Shown here piece by piece: positions 17,329 through 26,166 of a stretch of 64,000 nt of DNA. Within the stretch, counting starts at the first letter, position 1; every line of letters starts with the position of its first letter. A program made the translations under genes and the position numbers. The DNA comes from Halobellus limi (GTDB taxonomy: Archaea; Halobacteriota; Halobacteria; Halobacteriales; Haloferacaceae): NCBI RefSeq assembly GCF_004799685.1, contig NZ_CP031311.1:1240001-1304000 (forward strand), given 5' to 3'. The notes under the pieces are model-generated. The model was not told the origin of the DNA, searched no databases, and saw nothing but the letters and a program-made list of their open reading frames with translations.

Positions 17329-20300
17329 TCAGCACTCCGACCAGCCGCAGGACTCGCAGGTCTTGCAGCCCTCCGAGTAGTACAGCGACATCCCCCCGCA
17401 CTCGGGGCACTCGGGGCTCTCTCCGGCCGCGAGCAGGTCGTCGGTCGCGTCGTCGTTGGGGCCGCTCGGCTGTTCCGCGTCGGGGCCGACGTCGACGTCG
17501 TCCACGTCGACGGCCGCGCCGCCGTCGGTTTCGCGCCCCGCCGGGGCGTCGGCGGTCGCGTCCGCGGACGACCTCTCGGAGAGCTCGGTCAGGTTCTGCT
17601 GCTGCGGGTAGCCCTTCTCGATCTCGCCGTCGAGGTAGCGCCGCATCGCCGTGCCGATGGCGTCCGGGATGGAGTTGATCTGCTCGCCCTTGTCCCAGGC
17701 GACCTTCGGGCTGCGGATGCCCTGCAGTTCGCTTGCGATCTCGCTCGGGTCGACCCCCGAGCGCAGCGCCGTCGAGATGGTCTTCGCGAGCGCCTCGGTG
17801 AAGGAGGCGGTGAAGCCGCCGGAGTTGCCGATGTTCGCGAACAGCTCGAAGGGCCGGCCGCGCTCGTCCTCGTTGATGTTGACGTACAGCTTCCCGTAGC
17901 CGGTGTCGATGCGCTGGGTCACGCCGTGGAGGACGTCCGGCCGCGGCCGCTTCTTGCCGAGGTCGGTCTCGCCGTCGGCGGCCGACAGCAGCCGGTCGAC
18001 CTCCTCGTCGAGCGCCGCTCGCACGTTCTCGTTCTCGAGGAAGCCCTCGACGCCGCCGAAGACCTCCTCGATCTGCTCGACGAGCGCCTCGGCGGCCTCG
18101 CTCTCGTCGGCGAAGTCGGCGTTCTTCGCGCGCGTCGTGAGGACCTGCTTCGAGCGCGTGCCGTCGCGGTAGACGGTGACGCCCTTGCCGCCGTTGCGGT
18201 AGATGTAGCGGTAGACCTCGTCCATGTCCTCCTTCGACGCGGAGTTCGGGAAGTTACAGGTCTTCGAGATGGCGGAGTCGACGCCCTCCTGGGTGGCACA
18301 CTGGACCGCGGCGTGCTGCTTACCCGAGAGGTCGCCGGTGACGACGAACAGCTCCGAGATGGCGTCCGGAACGGTCGACAGAGAGGAGACGCCGTCGAAC
18401 TCGTTTTCGGCCATCTGCTCTTGGGCTTCCTTCTTCACGGCGTCGACGTCGATGTCGTTGGCCTCCAGCACTCGGAGGAAGTAGTCGTCGAACTCCACGA
18501 GCATCTCGTCGCCCTGGACGTCGTCTGAGACGTTCTTGTAGTAGGCGACGTTGTAGATGGGCTCGATCCCGCCGGTCGTGTTGCCGACCATCGACGTCGT
18601 GCCCGTCGGCGCGACGGTGGTCGTGTTGTGGTTCCGGATCGGGAACCCGTCTTCCCACTCGTCGGCGTCGAGGCCGGTGTGGTGCTCGAACCATTCCCGA
18701 TACTCGGTCGGGTCGGCGTACTTCGAGTCAGCCCAGTCGTTGAACGCGCCGCGCTCGTCGGCGAGTTCGTGGCTGGTCCACTTCGACTCGTGGTTGATGT
18801 GGGTCATCAGCTGGCGGGCGACCTCGTTGCCCGCCTCGGTCCCGTACTGGATGCCGAGCTGGATGTACAGCTGCGCCAGCCCCATCACGCCGAGACCGAT
18901 CTTCCGCATGTCCCGGACCTTCTGTTCGATCTCCGGGACGGGGAAGTCCGACATCGTGACGACGTTCTCGAGGAAGTGCGTGCCACGGTCGATCCGGTAG
19001 TCGAACTCCTCCCAGTCGACGGCCTCTTCGAGGAACGCGTCGACGGCGTCCTCGAACTCGTCGTACTCGTCGCCGTGGGCGTCGTACCAGACGCGCCAGT
19101 CGGGGGCGTCGAGGTCGACGAGCGTCGAGAGGTTGATGTGCCCGAGGTTGCAGGCCTCGTACTCCTCGAGCGGCTGCTCGCCGCAGGGGTTCGTCGCGAG
19201 GATCCGGTGGTCGGGGTGCTCCTCGACGTCGAAGGAGTGCTGCTTGTTCACCCGTTCGAGGTAGATGACGCCGGGTTCGCCGTTCTCGTGCGCGCCGTCG
19301 ACGATCTGGTCCCACAGCTCCTGGGCGGGGACCGAGAGCACCTCGCCGACCTCGACGTGCTCGCCGAGACCGAACATATCGTACAGCTCCTTCGTCTCGG
19401 GCGTGGCGACGTGCGGTTCGTCCGTCCGCGGGTTGGTGAAGGTGAACTCCTCGTCCTCGAACAGCGCCTCCATAAAGTCGTCGGTGATTCCGACGGAGAT
19501 GTTGAAGTTCGAGAGGTGGCCCTCGACGGCGTTTCGGAGGTGCTTGGGGACGCGTCCCTCGTCGTCGATGAGTTCGCGGGCCTCCTCTAAGGCGTCCTTG
19601 AAGGAGTTGTGCGTGAAGTCGTCGGGGTCGTTCAGCCGCAGGGTGTGCGCCAGGGAGACGTCCTTGTTCTTCGCGTGGAGGAACTGGATGACGTCCGGGT
19701 GGCTGACCCGCATGACGCCCATCTGCGCGCCGCGTCGCGCGCCGCCCTGCGCGATCGTCTCACAGAGCTGGTCGTACGTCCGCATAAACGTGATCGGCCC
19801 GGAGGCGATGCCGCCCGTCGAGCCGACGGCGTCGCCGTAGGGGCGCAGCCGCCAGAACGCATAGCCCATCCCGCCGCCGCTCTGGAAGACCTGTGCGGCC
19901 TCCTTCGCAGTCTGATGGATGTCGTCGATGTCGTCCTCGGGCGAGTCGACGAAACAGGCGCTGAGTTGCTGGAGTTCGTCGCCGGCGTTCATCAGCGTCG
20001 GCGAGTTCGGCATGAAGGAGAGGTCCTCCATCAGCGTCTCGAACTCCTCGCGTTTGGCCTCGACCTCCGACCGGATCTCCTCGGGGAGGTCGGGGACGAC
20101 GGTGTCGTAGGCGAACTTGTTGACGTTGTACACCGACAGCGACGTTTCCGCCTCGGAGTCGGCGGTGACGCCCTTCCCGAACACTTCCTCGGCGAGTTCG
20201 TCCCGGCGCGGGTGGTCGGGCTTCAACTGCTCGGGCGTGACGGTGACCTCGACGTCTCGCTTCTCGGCCTCGAAGACCGCCTCCGCGAGCGCGACGTTCT

Positions 20301-20484
20301 TCGCGACGCGGGGGAAGAGGTCCTCCTGGGACTCGACGGGGTCGCCGTCGGCGTCCTTGCGGAGGTACCGCGCGGGCAGGATGTTGTGATACGCGTTCGC
20401 AGTGAGGCGCTCCTCGAGGGTGTCGCCGTCGGTCCGCTTGACGGGCAGTTCGAGTTCGCCGGCTCTCACGTTCTTCTCGCTCAT
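17329..20484 (-). CDS. nrdJ: Adenosylcobalamin-dependent ribonucleotide reductase (class II)
   Basis: 1051 residues. The substrate-site block PNSPTLMNAG and the redox Cys in QQLSACFVDSPEDD (about residue 176) are followed by the active-site loop NPCGEQPLEEYEACNLGHINLS (Cys near 431). The barrel end includes APTGTTSMVGNTTGGIEP. The C-terminus has a separate Zn-ribbon-like CPECGG...CKTCESCGW that supplies the shuttle cysteines. It reduces ribonucleotides for DNA synthesis using a B12 radical, with or without oxygen. No intein is inserted. A GGAGG at -9 to -13 precedes ATG 20484, so this mRNA has a leader. It directly follows a short upstream ORF. Confidence 0.92.
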   Translation of the reverse strand: MSEKNVRAGELELPVKRTDGDTLEERLTANAYHNILPARYLRKDADGDPVESQEDLFPRVAKNVALAEAVFEAEKRDVEVTVTPEQLKPDHPRRDELAEEVFGKGVTADSEAETSLSVYNVNKFAYDTVVPDLPEEIRSEVEAKREEFETLMEDLSFMPNSPTLMNAGDELQQLSACFVDSPEDDIDDIHQTAKEAAQVFQSGGGMGYAFWRLRPYGDAVGSTGGIASGPITFMRTYDQLCETIAQGGARRGAQMGVMRVSHPDVIQFLHAKNKDVSLAHTLRLNDPDDFTHNSFKDALEEARELIDDEGRVPKHLRNAVEGHLSNFNISVGITDDFMEALFEDEEFTFTNPRTDEPHVATPETKELYDMFGLGEHVEVGEVLSVPAQELWDQIVDGAHENGEPGVIYLERVNKQHSFDVEEHPDHRILATNPCGEQPLEEYEACNLGHINLSTLVDLDAPDWRVWYDAHGDEYDEFEDAVDAFLEEAVDWEEFDYRIDRGTHFLENVVTMSDFPVPEIEQKVRDMRKIGLGVMGLAQLYIQLGIQYGTEAGNEVARQLMTHINHESKWTSHELADERGAFNDWADSKYADPTEYREWFEHHTGLDADEWEDGFPIRNHNTTTVAPTGTTSMVGNTTGGIEPIYNVAYYKNVSDDVQGDEMLVEFDDYFLRVLEANDIDVDAVKKEAQEQMAENEFDGVSSLSTVPDAISELFVVTGDLSGKQHAAVQCATQEGVDSAISKTCNFPNSASKEDMDEVYRYIYRNGGKGVTVYRDGTRSKQVLTTRAKNADFADESEAAEALVEQIEEVFGGVEGFLENENVRAALDEEVDRLLSAADGETDLGKKRPRPDVLHGVTQRIDTGYGKLYVNINEDERGRPFELFANIGNSGGFTASFTEALAKTISTALRSGVDPSEIASELQGIRSPKVAWDKGEQINSIPDAIGTAMRRYLDGEIEKGYPQQQNLTELSERSSADATADAPAGRETDGGAAVDVDDVDVGPDAEQPSGPNDDATDDLLAAGESPECPECGGMSLYYSEGCKTCESCGWSEC

Positions 20485-20556
20485 CTACTGTTCCTCCCGT
20501 CCTGTGCGGACACACGGGACGTTCTCGGATCGAGTGAGTGGCTCTGGTTGGATCAT
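20485..20556 (-). CDS. Possible 23-codon upstream ORF of nrdJ
   Basis: Reading from ATG 20556, 23 codons run to TAG 20487-20485, which is directly followed by the ATG of nrdJ in the same frame. The peptide begins MIQPEPLTRSENV, contains one Cys and ends REEQ. The nrdJ ribosome-binding sequence GGAGG lies inside the last codons. The arrangement would allow reinitiation or leader-peptide control. There is no evidence that it is translated; one in-frame ORF of this size can occur by chance. Confidence 0.3.
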   Translation of the reverse strand: MIQPEPLTRSENVPCVRTGREEQ

Positions 20557-20990
20557 TTGTAACGGTGTCGTGTGAGTGTGGGAGGTCGGTTAAGGCTTCG
20601 GTATCCGGGCATTCCCCCATTAAATATCATAATTAGCACCTATCCCTGACCGTGGTTCCCCCACACTCGACGTGGCGTAGCCCAGTAGGCACACGAGGGA
20701 TATGAAGGTTCGTAGACCGGAGCGGAAGTGAAAACACCGGCGGTGGGAAACGACGCTGTCGGTCGATTATCCAGCGGAACCGAAGGGGCCCTGCCGGTGA
20801 GGGCCGCCCCTGTCGCCGATGCTCGTTCCACCGTTATCGGCGGGGAGCGACCGCGAGACACCGACCGAATCGACAAAAATAGCCAGGTTTCCTATACGTT
20901 CGATCGCCCCGGTCCCGTCGGTCGATTCGGGGGACCCGAGAGGCCACCGACCCCACAGACTTATTCCCCCGTCCGATGATAGCGTCGGAT
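20557..20990. other. Long intergenic region between nrdJ and a small membrane gene
   Basis: 434 bases with no convincing gene. It holds AT-rich blocks at about 20608-20633 (TTAAATATCATAATTAG) that could be a nrdJ TATA/BRE region on the minus strand (CCTTAACC near 20585 is a second candidate). A short GC-rich inverted stretch lies near 20786-20810. I checked for a cobalamin riboswitch because nrdJ needs B12, but saw no convincing B12-box consensus. TTATTCCCCC (20960-20969) is a likely promoter for the small gene starting at 20991. Confidence 0.5.
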
Positions 20991-21212
20991 ATGTCGTCCA
21001 CACTCGCACCGACCGCGGCGGCCGTCCCGCTACAGCTGGGTGGGCTCCTCTCGGAACCGCTCGGACAGGCGCTCGCCGTGATCGTCGCGATCGCGGTCGT
21101 CGTTCTCGTCGGCCGGATCGCGCTGAAGATCGCCTGGCGGTTGGTCACGATCGCCGCCGTCGTGGTCGGGGCGCTCTTGCTGCTCTCGTTCTTCGGAATC
21201 AGCGTGTTGTGA
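20991..21212 (+). CDS. Small haloarchaeal membrane protein
   Basis: 73 residues with two hydrophobic helices (about 26-44 and 52-70) separated by RIALKIAWR. No known family recognised. A TATA-like ACTTATTCC about 28 bases upstream supports ATG 20991 over the in-frame ATG 20976. It is convergent with trpG. Confidence 0.6.
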   Translation: MSSTLAPTAAAVPLQLGGLLSEPLGQALAVIVAIAVVVLVGRIALKIAWRLVTIAAVVVGALLLLSFFGISVL

Positions 21213-21242
21213 CGACGGTATCCGCTGACGACCCGGCGCGAA

Positions 21243-21977
21243 TCAGACCTGCGCCGCCCGCTCCGATTCGGGAGGCCGCACGTACGCTTCGAGGAAGTTC
21301 CGGACGACGTCGTGGCCGACGCCGGTGAGCACCGACTCGGGGTGGAACTGGACCGCCTCGATCGGGAACTCCCGGTGGCGGACGCCCATCACGAGGTCCG
21401 TCGCGGTCGCGTCCGGAGCCCCGTCGGTCGCCGCCTCATCGTTCCCCACATCGGTCGCCGCCTCACCATTACCCACGGCGGTCGTCTCCTCGCCGTCCGC
21501 GACCGCGTGCGTCGTCGTCGCCGACACCTCGAAGCAGTCGGGAACGCTGGTCGCGACGAGGGAGTGATAGCGCCCGGCCTGAAACCCCTGATCGAGACCG
21601 GCAAAGACGCCGCGGCCGTCGTGGTCGACGGGGTAGGCCTTCCCGTGGATCGGTTCGGGCGCGTGTCCGATCTCGCCGCCGTACGCGTAGACGGCCGCTT
21701 CGAGGCCGAGACAGACGCCGAGCGTCGGGACCGTCTCCGAGAGCGTCGTGAGCACCTCGGTGGTGACGCCGACGTCGCGCTCGTTCTTCGGGTGGCCCGG
21801 GCCGGGACTGATGACGATGGCGTCCGGGTCGATCTCGCGGAGTTCGTCGAGGTCGGCGGTGTTCTTTCGAACCACTACCTCCACACGCTCGCCGTCGATC
21901 CGCTGCTCGGAGAAGTACTCCACGAGGTTGTACGTGAACGAGTCGAAGTTGTCGACGACGAGCAGTCGGACCGTCAT
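21243..21977 (-). CDS. trpG: Anthranilate synthase component II, glutamine amidotransferase
   Basis: 244 residues of class I glutamine amidotransferase. VDNFDSFTYNLVEYF opens the domain, ISPGPGHP is the oxyanion region, the nucleophile Cys is in GVCLG, and the His/Glu pair is in VQFHPESVLTG. After GVCLG the residues are LEAAVYAYGG instead of the common HQAI. It supplies ammonia from glutamine to TrpE. Residues about 165-195 are a low-complexity acidic insert made of a 27-base tandem repeat (GNGEAATDV/GNDEAATDG). ATG 21977 overlaps the trpE stop by four bases. Confidence 0.9.
   Translation of the reverse strand: MTVRLLVVDNFDSFTYNLVEYFSEQRIDGERVEVVVRKNTADLDELREIDPDAIVISPGPGHPKNERDVGVTTEVLTTLSETVPTLGVCLGLEAAVYAYGGEIGHAPEPIHGKAYPVDHDGRGVFAGLDQGFQAGRYHSLVATSVPDCFEVSATTTHAVADGEETTAVGNGEAATDVGNDEAATDGAPDATATDLVMGVRHREFPIEAVQFHPESVLTGVGHDVVRNFLEAYVRPPESERAAQV
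21429..21482. repeat. 27-base in-frame tandem repeat inside trpG
   Basis: Two adjacent 27-base units (21429-21455, 21456-21482) beginning CGCCGCCTCA. They encode two nine-residue acidic copies in a surface loop of TrpG before the catalytic His/Glu. In frame, so the enzyme is not broken. It resembles the stop-codon tandem duplications elsewhere in the window. Confidence 0.85.
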
Positions 21978-23770
21978 CGGGGCACCTCCCCGGAGACGGC
22001 CTGGTCCTCCGGCGTCGTGTCGTCGCTCGTGTCCGACCCCGCGGCGTCGTCACTCGCTTCGGACGACTCGGACCCCGCCTCGATGCGCTCGACCGCCGCG
22101 AGGACGCCGTCCATCTTCTGCTCGGTCTCCTCGTACTCCGCGGTCGGGTCGCTGTCGGCGACGATGCCCGCACCGGCCCGGACGGAGATGACGTCCTCCG
22201 CGCCGCTGCGGTCGACCGTCGCCGTCCGGATGACGATCGCGAAGTCGGCGTCGCCGGACCACGAGTAGTACCCGACGCCGCCGCCGTAGACGCCTCTGGG
22301 CGTCAGTTCCAGGTCGTCGACGATCTCCATCGCGCGGACCTTCGGCGCGCCGGTCAGGGTGCCGGCGGGGAACGTCGCACGCGTGGCGTCGAACGCGTCG
22401 GCGCGCTCCGCGTCGCCCGCGGCTTCGGCGTCCGCGCCCGCCTCGTCGTCGGCGTCGCCACTTCCGGCCAGCGTCCCGGTCACGGTCGACTCGATGTGCT
22501 GGACGTGGCTGTACTTCAGGACGTTCATGAACTCCTCGACGCGGACGCTTCCGGGCTCTGCGACCCGCCGGACGTCGTTGCGCGCGAGGTCGACGAGCAT
22601 CGTGTGCTCGGCGCGCTCCTTGCCGTCGGCGAGCATCTCGCCGGCGAGCCGTCGGTCCTCGACGGGGCTCGTCCCGCGCGGGCAGGTCCCCGCGATCGGG
22701 TTCGAGACGACGCGGTCCCCGCGGACGGAGACGAGCGTCTCGGGACTCGCGCCGACGATGTGTCGGTCGTCGTGTCTGAGGACGTACATGTACGGCGAGG
22801 GGTTGACCTCCCGCAGCGCCTCGTAGAGGCCGAGCGGATCGACTTCCCCCCGGAGTTCGCGGACCCGGGAGATGACGCCCTGGTAGATGTCGCCGTCGAG
22901 GACGTGCTCTTTCGTCTTCCGCACCGCGGCCTCGTATTCCTCCTTCGGACCGGCTGACTCGCCGCTCCGGACGAATCCGCCCGTCTCCGGCGGCGTCGCG
23001 TCTGCGAGCGTCGAGACCACCTCCTCGGCCTCCGCGCGGAGGTCGTCGTAGATCTCTCCGGGGTCGTCGTCGGGGCCGATCACCGGCGTGAGGACGAGCG
23101 AGACCGAATCTTCGGCGTGGTCGAACGAGAGCGTCTTGGTCGTGAGCACGAACTGCGCGTCCGGCGTCTCCGTCTCGGGGCGCTCGACGCCGACCTCCGA
23201 GAGCCAGAGGTCGTAGACGGCCTCGTAGGCGAGGAAGCCGACGAGGCCGCCGCGGAGCTGCTGGCGGTCGTCGTCGGGAAAGCCGACCCGCGGCAGCGTC
23301 GGAAACGCGGCCCGGAGTCGGTCGAGGACGTCGCGGTCGGTATCCGCGTCGCCGTCTCCGCCTTCGTTCTCCGCTACGTCGACGCCGGCGACGTAGTCCG
23401 CCGCCGGTCCGCCCAGCCGCTCGACGTCGACGCCGTCGGGATCGACGGTGACGACCGCCTCGGGGTCGTAGCCGACGAACGAGAACCGGGCGTGGCGGTC
23501 GGTCGTCGCGTGCTCGGGGGCGAACGCGCCCGCGGGGTCGCTCGACGGCGTCTTCTCCGCGCTCTCGAGGAGGAACCCGTAGTCGCTCCGGTCCGCGAGC
23601 GCGGCGTAGGCGGTCAGCGGCGTCACGTCCGGGAGTTCGGCCGTCATATGCGCGACGACGGGACCGTCGGCCTCCCCCGTGGCGGCCGCGACGTCCGCGA
23701 CGAACGACCCGCGGGAGCGAGAGAGCGTCGCGTCCGCCGGGTCGGAGTCCCCACCGGCGGCGTCGGTCAC
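21974..23770 (-). CDS. trpE: Anthranilate synthase component I
   Basis: 598 residues from a GTG that overlaps the trpF stop (GTGA). The C-terminal chorismate-binding domain (about residues 300-570) shows VISRVRELRGEVDPLGLYEALREVNPSPYMY, SPETLVSVRG, PIAGTCPRG, HTMLVDLARNDVRRV, GTLTGAPKVRAMEI and AGAGIVADSDP. The N-terminal domain (PLTAYAAL) carries the usual feedback region, LLESAEK. It makes anthranilate from chorismate with TrpG ammonia. Several acidic inserts and a C-terminal acidic tail make it longer than bacterial TrpE. Confidence 0.92.
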   Translation of the reverse strand: MTDAAGGDSDPADATLSRSRGSFVADVAAATGEADGPVVAHMTAELPDVTPLTAYAALADRSDYGFLLESAEKTPSSDPAGAFAPEHATTDRHARFSFVGYDPEAVVTVDPDGVDVERLGGPAADYVAGVDVAENEGGDGDADTDRDVLDRLRAAFPTLPRVGFPDDDRQQLRGGLVGFLAYEAVYDLWLSEVGVERPETETPDAQFVLTTKTLSFDHAEDSVSLVLTPVIGPDDDPGEIYDDLRAEAEEVVSTLADATPPETGGFVRSGESAGPKEEYEAAVRKTKEHVLDGDIYQGVISRVRELRGEVDPLGLYEALREVNPSPYMYVLRHDDRHIVGASPETLVSVRGDRVVSNPIAGTCPRGTSPVEDRRLAGEMLADGKERAEHTMLVDLARNDVRRVAEPGSVRVEEFMNVLKYSHVQHIESTVTGTLAGSGDADDEAGADAEAAGDAERADAFDATRATFPAGTLTGAPKVRAMEIVDDLELTPRGVYGGGVGYYSWSGDADFAIVIRTATVDRSGAEDVISVRAGAGIVADSDPTAEYEETEQKMDGVLAAVERIEAGSESSEASDDAAGSDTSDDTTPEDQAVSGEVPR

Positions 23771-24498
23771 GACGACACCTCCTCGACGGGCGCGTTCGCG
23801 TCTTCGTCGGCGTCGCTCGTCTCTTCGCCGCCTCCGCTCGTCTCTTCGTCGGCGTCCGTATCTCCTCCGGCCCCGAGGGCGTTCGCGACGAACGCGCGGA
23901 CGGCGTCGCGGTCCTTTCGCCCGCCCGTTCGCTCGACGCCGCTGGCGACGTCGACCGCGTAGGGTTCGACGACCCCCGCGGCCTCGGCGACGTTCTCGGG
24001 CGTCAGTCCGCCCGCGAGGATCACCGGGGCGTCGAGCGTCGCCGCGACCTCGGCGGTCGCCGCCCAGTCGTGGGTCTCGCCGGTCCCGCCCGCGCCCGAC
24101 TCGTCGACGGAGTCGACGAGGACGGCGTCCACTGCCGGTGCGACGCTCCATGCGCGCTCGGGGTCGGCGGCGTCGACGACGGCGACGAGGTCGGCGGCGA
24201 CGTCCGCACGGATTGTCGCCAGTTCCTCGGGAGCGAAGTCGCCGTGGAGCTGGAGCACGTCGGGGGCGACCCGCTCGGCCGCGTCGACGGCCTCCGCGAC
24301 GCCGTCGGGCATCGTCACCAGCGCCGTCGTCAGAAACGGCGGCGCGGCGTCGAGCAGTTCGCTCGCTCGGCCGAGGGATACCTCCCGCGGCGTGTCGACC
24401 GGGACGTCCGCGATGACGCCGACGGCGTCCGCGCCGGCCGATTCGACGGTTCGCAGGTCCGACTCGTTCCTCACGCCGCAGATCTTCACCCGGACCAT
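23767..24498 (-). CDS. trpF: Phosphoribosylanthranilate isomerase
   Basis: 243 residues, a TIM barrel. The start VRVKICGVRNESDL has the catalytic Cys and QLHGD is the mid-barrel motif. Near the end, ILAGGLTPENVAEA and VDVASGVERTGGRKD carry the phosphate site and catalytic Asp. It isomerises PRA to CdRP. The last ~35 residues are an acidic low-complexity tail (DADEETSGGGEETSDADED) that folds are unlikely to need. ATG 24498 follows the trpD stop by four bases, and its TGA overlaps the trpE GTG. Confidence 0.9.
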   Translation of the reverse strand: MVRVKICGVRNESDLRTVESAGADAVGVIADVPVDTPREVSLGRASELLDAAPPFLTTALVTMPDGVAEAVDAAERVAPDVLQLHGDFAPEELATIRADVAADLVAVVDAADPERAWSVAPAVDAVLVDSVDESGAGGTGETHDWAATAEVAATLDAPVILAGGLTPENVAEAAGVVEPYAVDVASGVERTGGRKDRDAVRAFVANALGAGGDTDADEETSGGGEETSDADEDANAPVEEVSS

Positions 24499-24502
24499 CG
24501 GT

Positions 24503-25524
24503 TCAGCGCTCCACCGCGGCGTCGATCGGCTCACAGAGGTCCGAAAACGTCGACGCGGCGTCGCCCTCGTCGATCGCGTTCGCGGCGACCTCGACGCCCT
24601 CGTCGATGCTGTCGGCGATGCCGGCGACGTAGATCGCCGCGCCGGCGTTCGCGAGGATGATGTCCCGCTTGGCCCCCGTCACCTCGCCGGTCACGATGCC
24701 GCGGAGGTCCGCCGCGTTCTCCTGCGGCGATCCACCGGCGACGGCGTCGATCGGGGCGGCGTCGAGGCCGATCTCCTCGGGCGTTATGGTGTACTCCTCG
24801 ATCCCGTCGCCGTCGACCTCGGCGACGGCGGTCTCCTCGTGCAACGCGATCTCGTCCATCCCGGAGCCGTGGACGACGAGCGCGCGCTCGACGGACATGT
24901 GCGAGAGCGCGCGGGCGAGGACCGGAACCAGGTCCTCGTCGTAGACGCCGACGACCTGTGCGTCCGCGCCCGCGGGGTTCGTCAGCGGGCCGAGCACGTT
25001 GAAGATCGTCCGCATTCCCAACTCCTTCCGCGGGCCGATGACCGCCTTCATCGCCGGGTGGAAGACCGGGGCGAGCATGAAACCGATCCCGTCGCGCTCG
25101 ATCGCCTCCTCGACGGCGGGGGTTCGGCCTCGACGTCCGCGCCGGCGACCTCCAAGACGTCGGCGCTGCCCGAGGAGGAGGAGACCGAGTAGTTGCCGTG
25201 TTTCGCGACCGCCGCGCCCGCGCCCGCGGCGACGATGGCGCTCGTCGTCGAGACGTTGATCGTGTTGTAGTCGTCGCCGCCGGTGCCGCAGGTGTCGACG
25301 AGCGGCTCTCGATCCGGCTGGATCGTCCGCGCCGCGTCGCGCATCCCCTGGGCGAACCCCGCGATCTCGGTCTCGGTCTCGCCCTTGGCTCGCAGCGCCG
25401 CCAGCAACGCGCCGATCTGGGCCTCCGTCGCGTCCTCGAAGACGAGACTGGCCGCCTCGCGTGATTCCTCCTGCGTGAGGTCCTCGCCGCCGGTCGTCCG
25501 TTCGATGTATTCTTGGAGTGTCAT
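24503..25524 (-). pseudogene. trpD: Anthranilate phosphoribosyltransferase, frameshifted
   Basis: The first part, from ATG 25524 (MTLQEYIERTTGG), includes the PRPP site DTCGTGGDDYNTINVSTT and KHGNYSVSSSSGSADVLEVAGADVEAEPP. The frame then shifts at a run of five G (plus strand 25118-25122). The remaining two thirds continue in another frame from VEEAIERDGIGFMLAPVFHPAMKAV to EPIDAAVER. Adding one base to the run joins both parts into about 340 residues, the normal TrpD length. All other motifs look intact, so a sequencing error or very recent mutation is likely. It is the first gene of trpD-F-E-G. As written, the protein would end prematurely. Confidence 0.88.
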
Positions 25525-25802
25525 CGTGATCACCGATGTACGTGTTCGGGTTACAGTGAACAAATCCGTTCATCATCATAAGGCTGTCGGAGCGCTCGAC
25601 GGACGGATGGACAGAGACCGCCAGAGGGTACCGAGAGGCGAACGTAGACGGCACCGTCCAGGTCAGCGTCGACGGGTCTGAGGCACGAGAGCGGTCGGAA
25701 ATCCGGCGACGGCGGCGTCCGTTTCCGAAACGAAACCTTCAATTACGTCCCCGGGGAACGAAGTAATGCGCTCAGACGGGCGCGACCGAACGCGGACCAG
25801 AC
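25525..25802. other. Intergenic region between trpD and tRNA-Val
   Basis: 278 bases without a gene. On the minus strand CCTTATGATGATG (about 25570-25582) is a possible trp operon TATA box, giving a leader of about 30 bases. No run of Trp codons or attenuator-like hairpin was seen near the trpD start. The plus side must hold the tRNA promoter; no clear TATA element was found for it. Confidence 0.4.
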
Positions 25803-25877
25803 GGGTTGGTGGTCTAGTCTGGTTATGACACCTCCTTGACATGGAGGAGGCCGGCGATTCAAATTCGCCCCAACCCA
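25803..25877 (+). tRNA. tRNA-Val, anticodon GAC
   Basis: 75 bases fold as a full cloverleaf. The acceptor stem GGGTTGG pairs with CCAACCC. The anticodon arm is CCTCC-TTGACAT-GGAGG with anticodon GAC, reading GUC Val codons. The T arm is GGCGA-TTCAAAT-TCGCC. The discriminator base is A at 25877. CCA is not encoded (next bases CTC). No intron. Confidence 0.95.
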
Positions 25878-25930
25878 CTCTCTTATAAGTAGAATCGAAC
25901 CACGTAGGCGCTCCTTTAGAATAAGAGGTC

Positions 25931-26089
25931 TCAGGAGGAGTCTCCGTCGAGTCGTAACGCGAAGTCGTCGGCGACGGGGAACAGCGCGACGCGCGGCGGG
26001 AGTTCGACGGTGTGGTATCTTCGGCCGTGCTTCTCCCGAATTTCCTCGGGGGAGTAGATCCGGCCCCGCTCGTCGGCGTTCGGGGCCAT
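25931..26089 (-). CDS. Short VapB/AbrB-like antitoxin (probable remnant)
   Basis: 52 residues from ATG 26089. RGRIYSPEEIREKHGRRYHTVELPPRVALFPVADD matches the SpoVT/AbrB swapped-hairpin domain of haloarchaeal VapB antitoxins. The protein stops just after this, where VapB proteins carry a toxin-binding tail, and no PIN-domain toxin follows; the next feature is the tRNA-Val on the other strand. I read it as a shortened antitoxin left after loss of its toxin. Quote broken here to respect length: key residues are R11, P15, E16 and the VELPP turn. Confidence 0.6.
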   Translation of the reverse strand: MAPNADERGRIYSPEEIREKHGRRYHTVELPPRVALFPVADDFALRLDGDSS

Positions 26090-26166
26090 ACGCTCGGATT
26101 CCGCCCGTACAAACGAACTGGTCCCGTATTCCTACTACTTTTCCCGTACCGTCTCGCGGGTCGAAC

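Noticed and set aside
20557-20990. Possible cobalamin riboswitch or small RNA upstream of B12-dependent nrdJ
   Set aside because: No B12-box consensus or convincing multi-stem fold was found by eye; a covariance-model search would be needed.
24503-25654. Reading the second trpD frame as a complete gene starting at 25654
   Set aside because: Its first ~150 residues are Arg/His-rich shadow sequence; the TrpD N-terminus is in the other frame.
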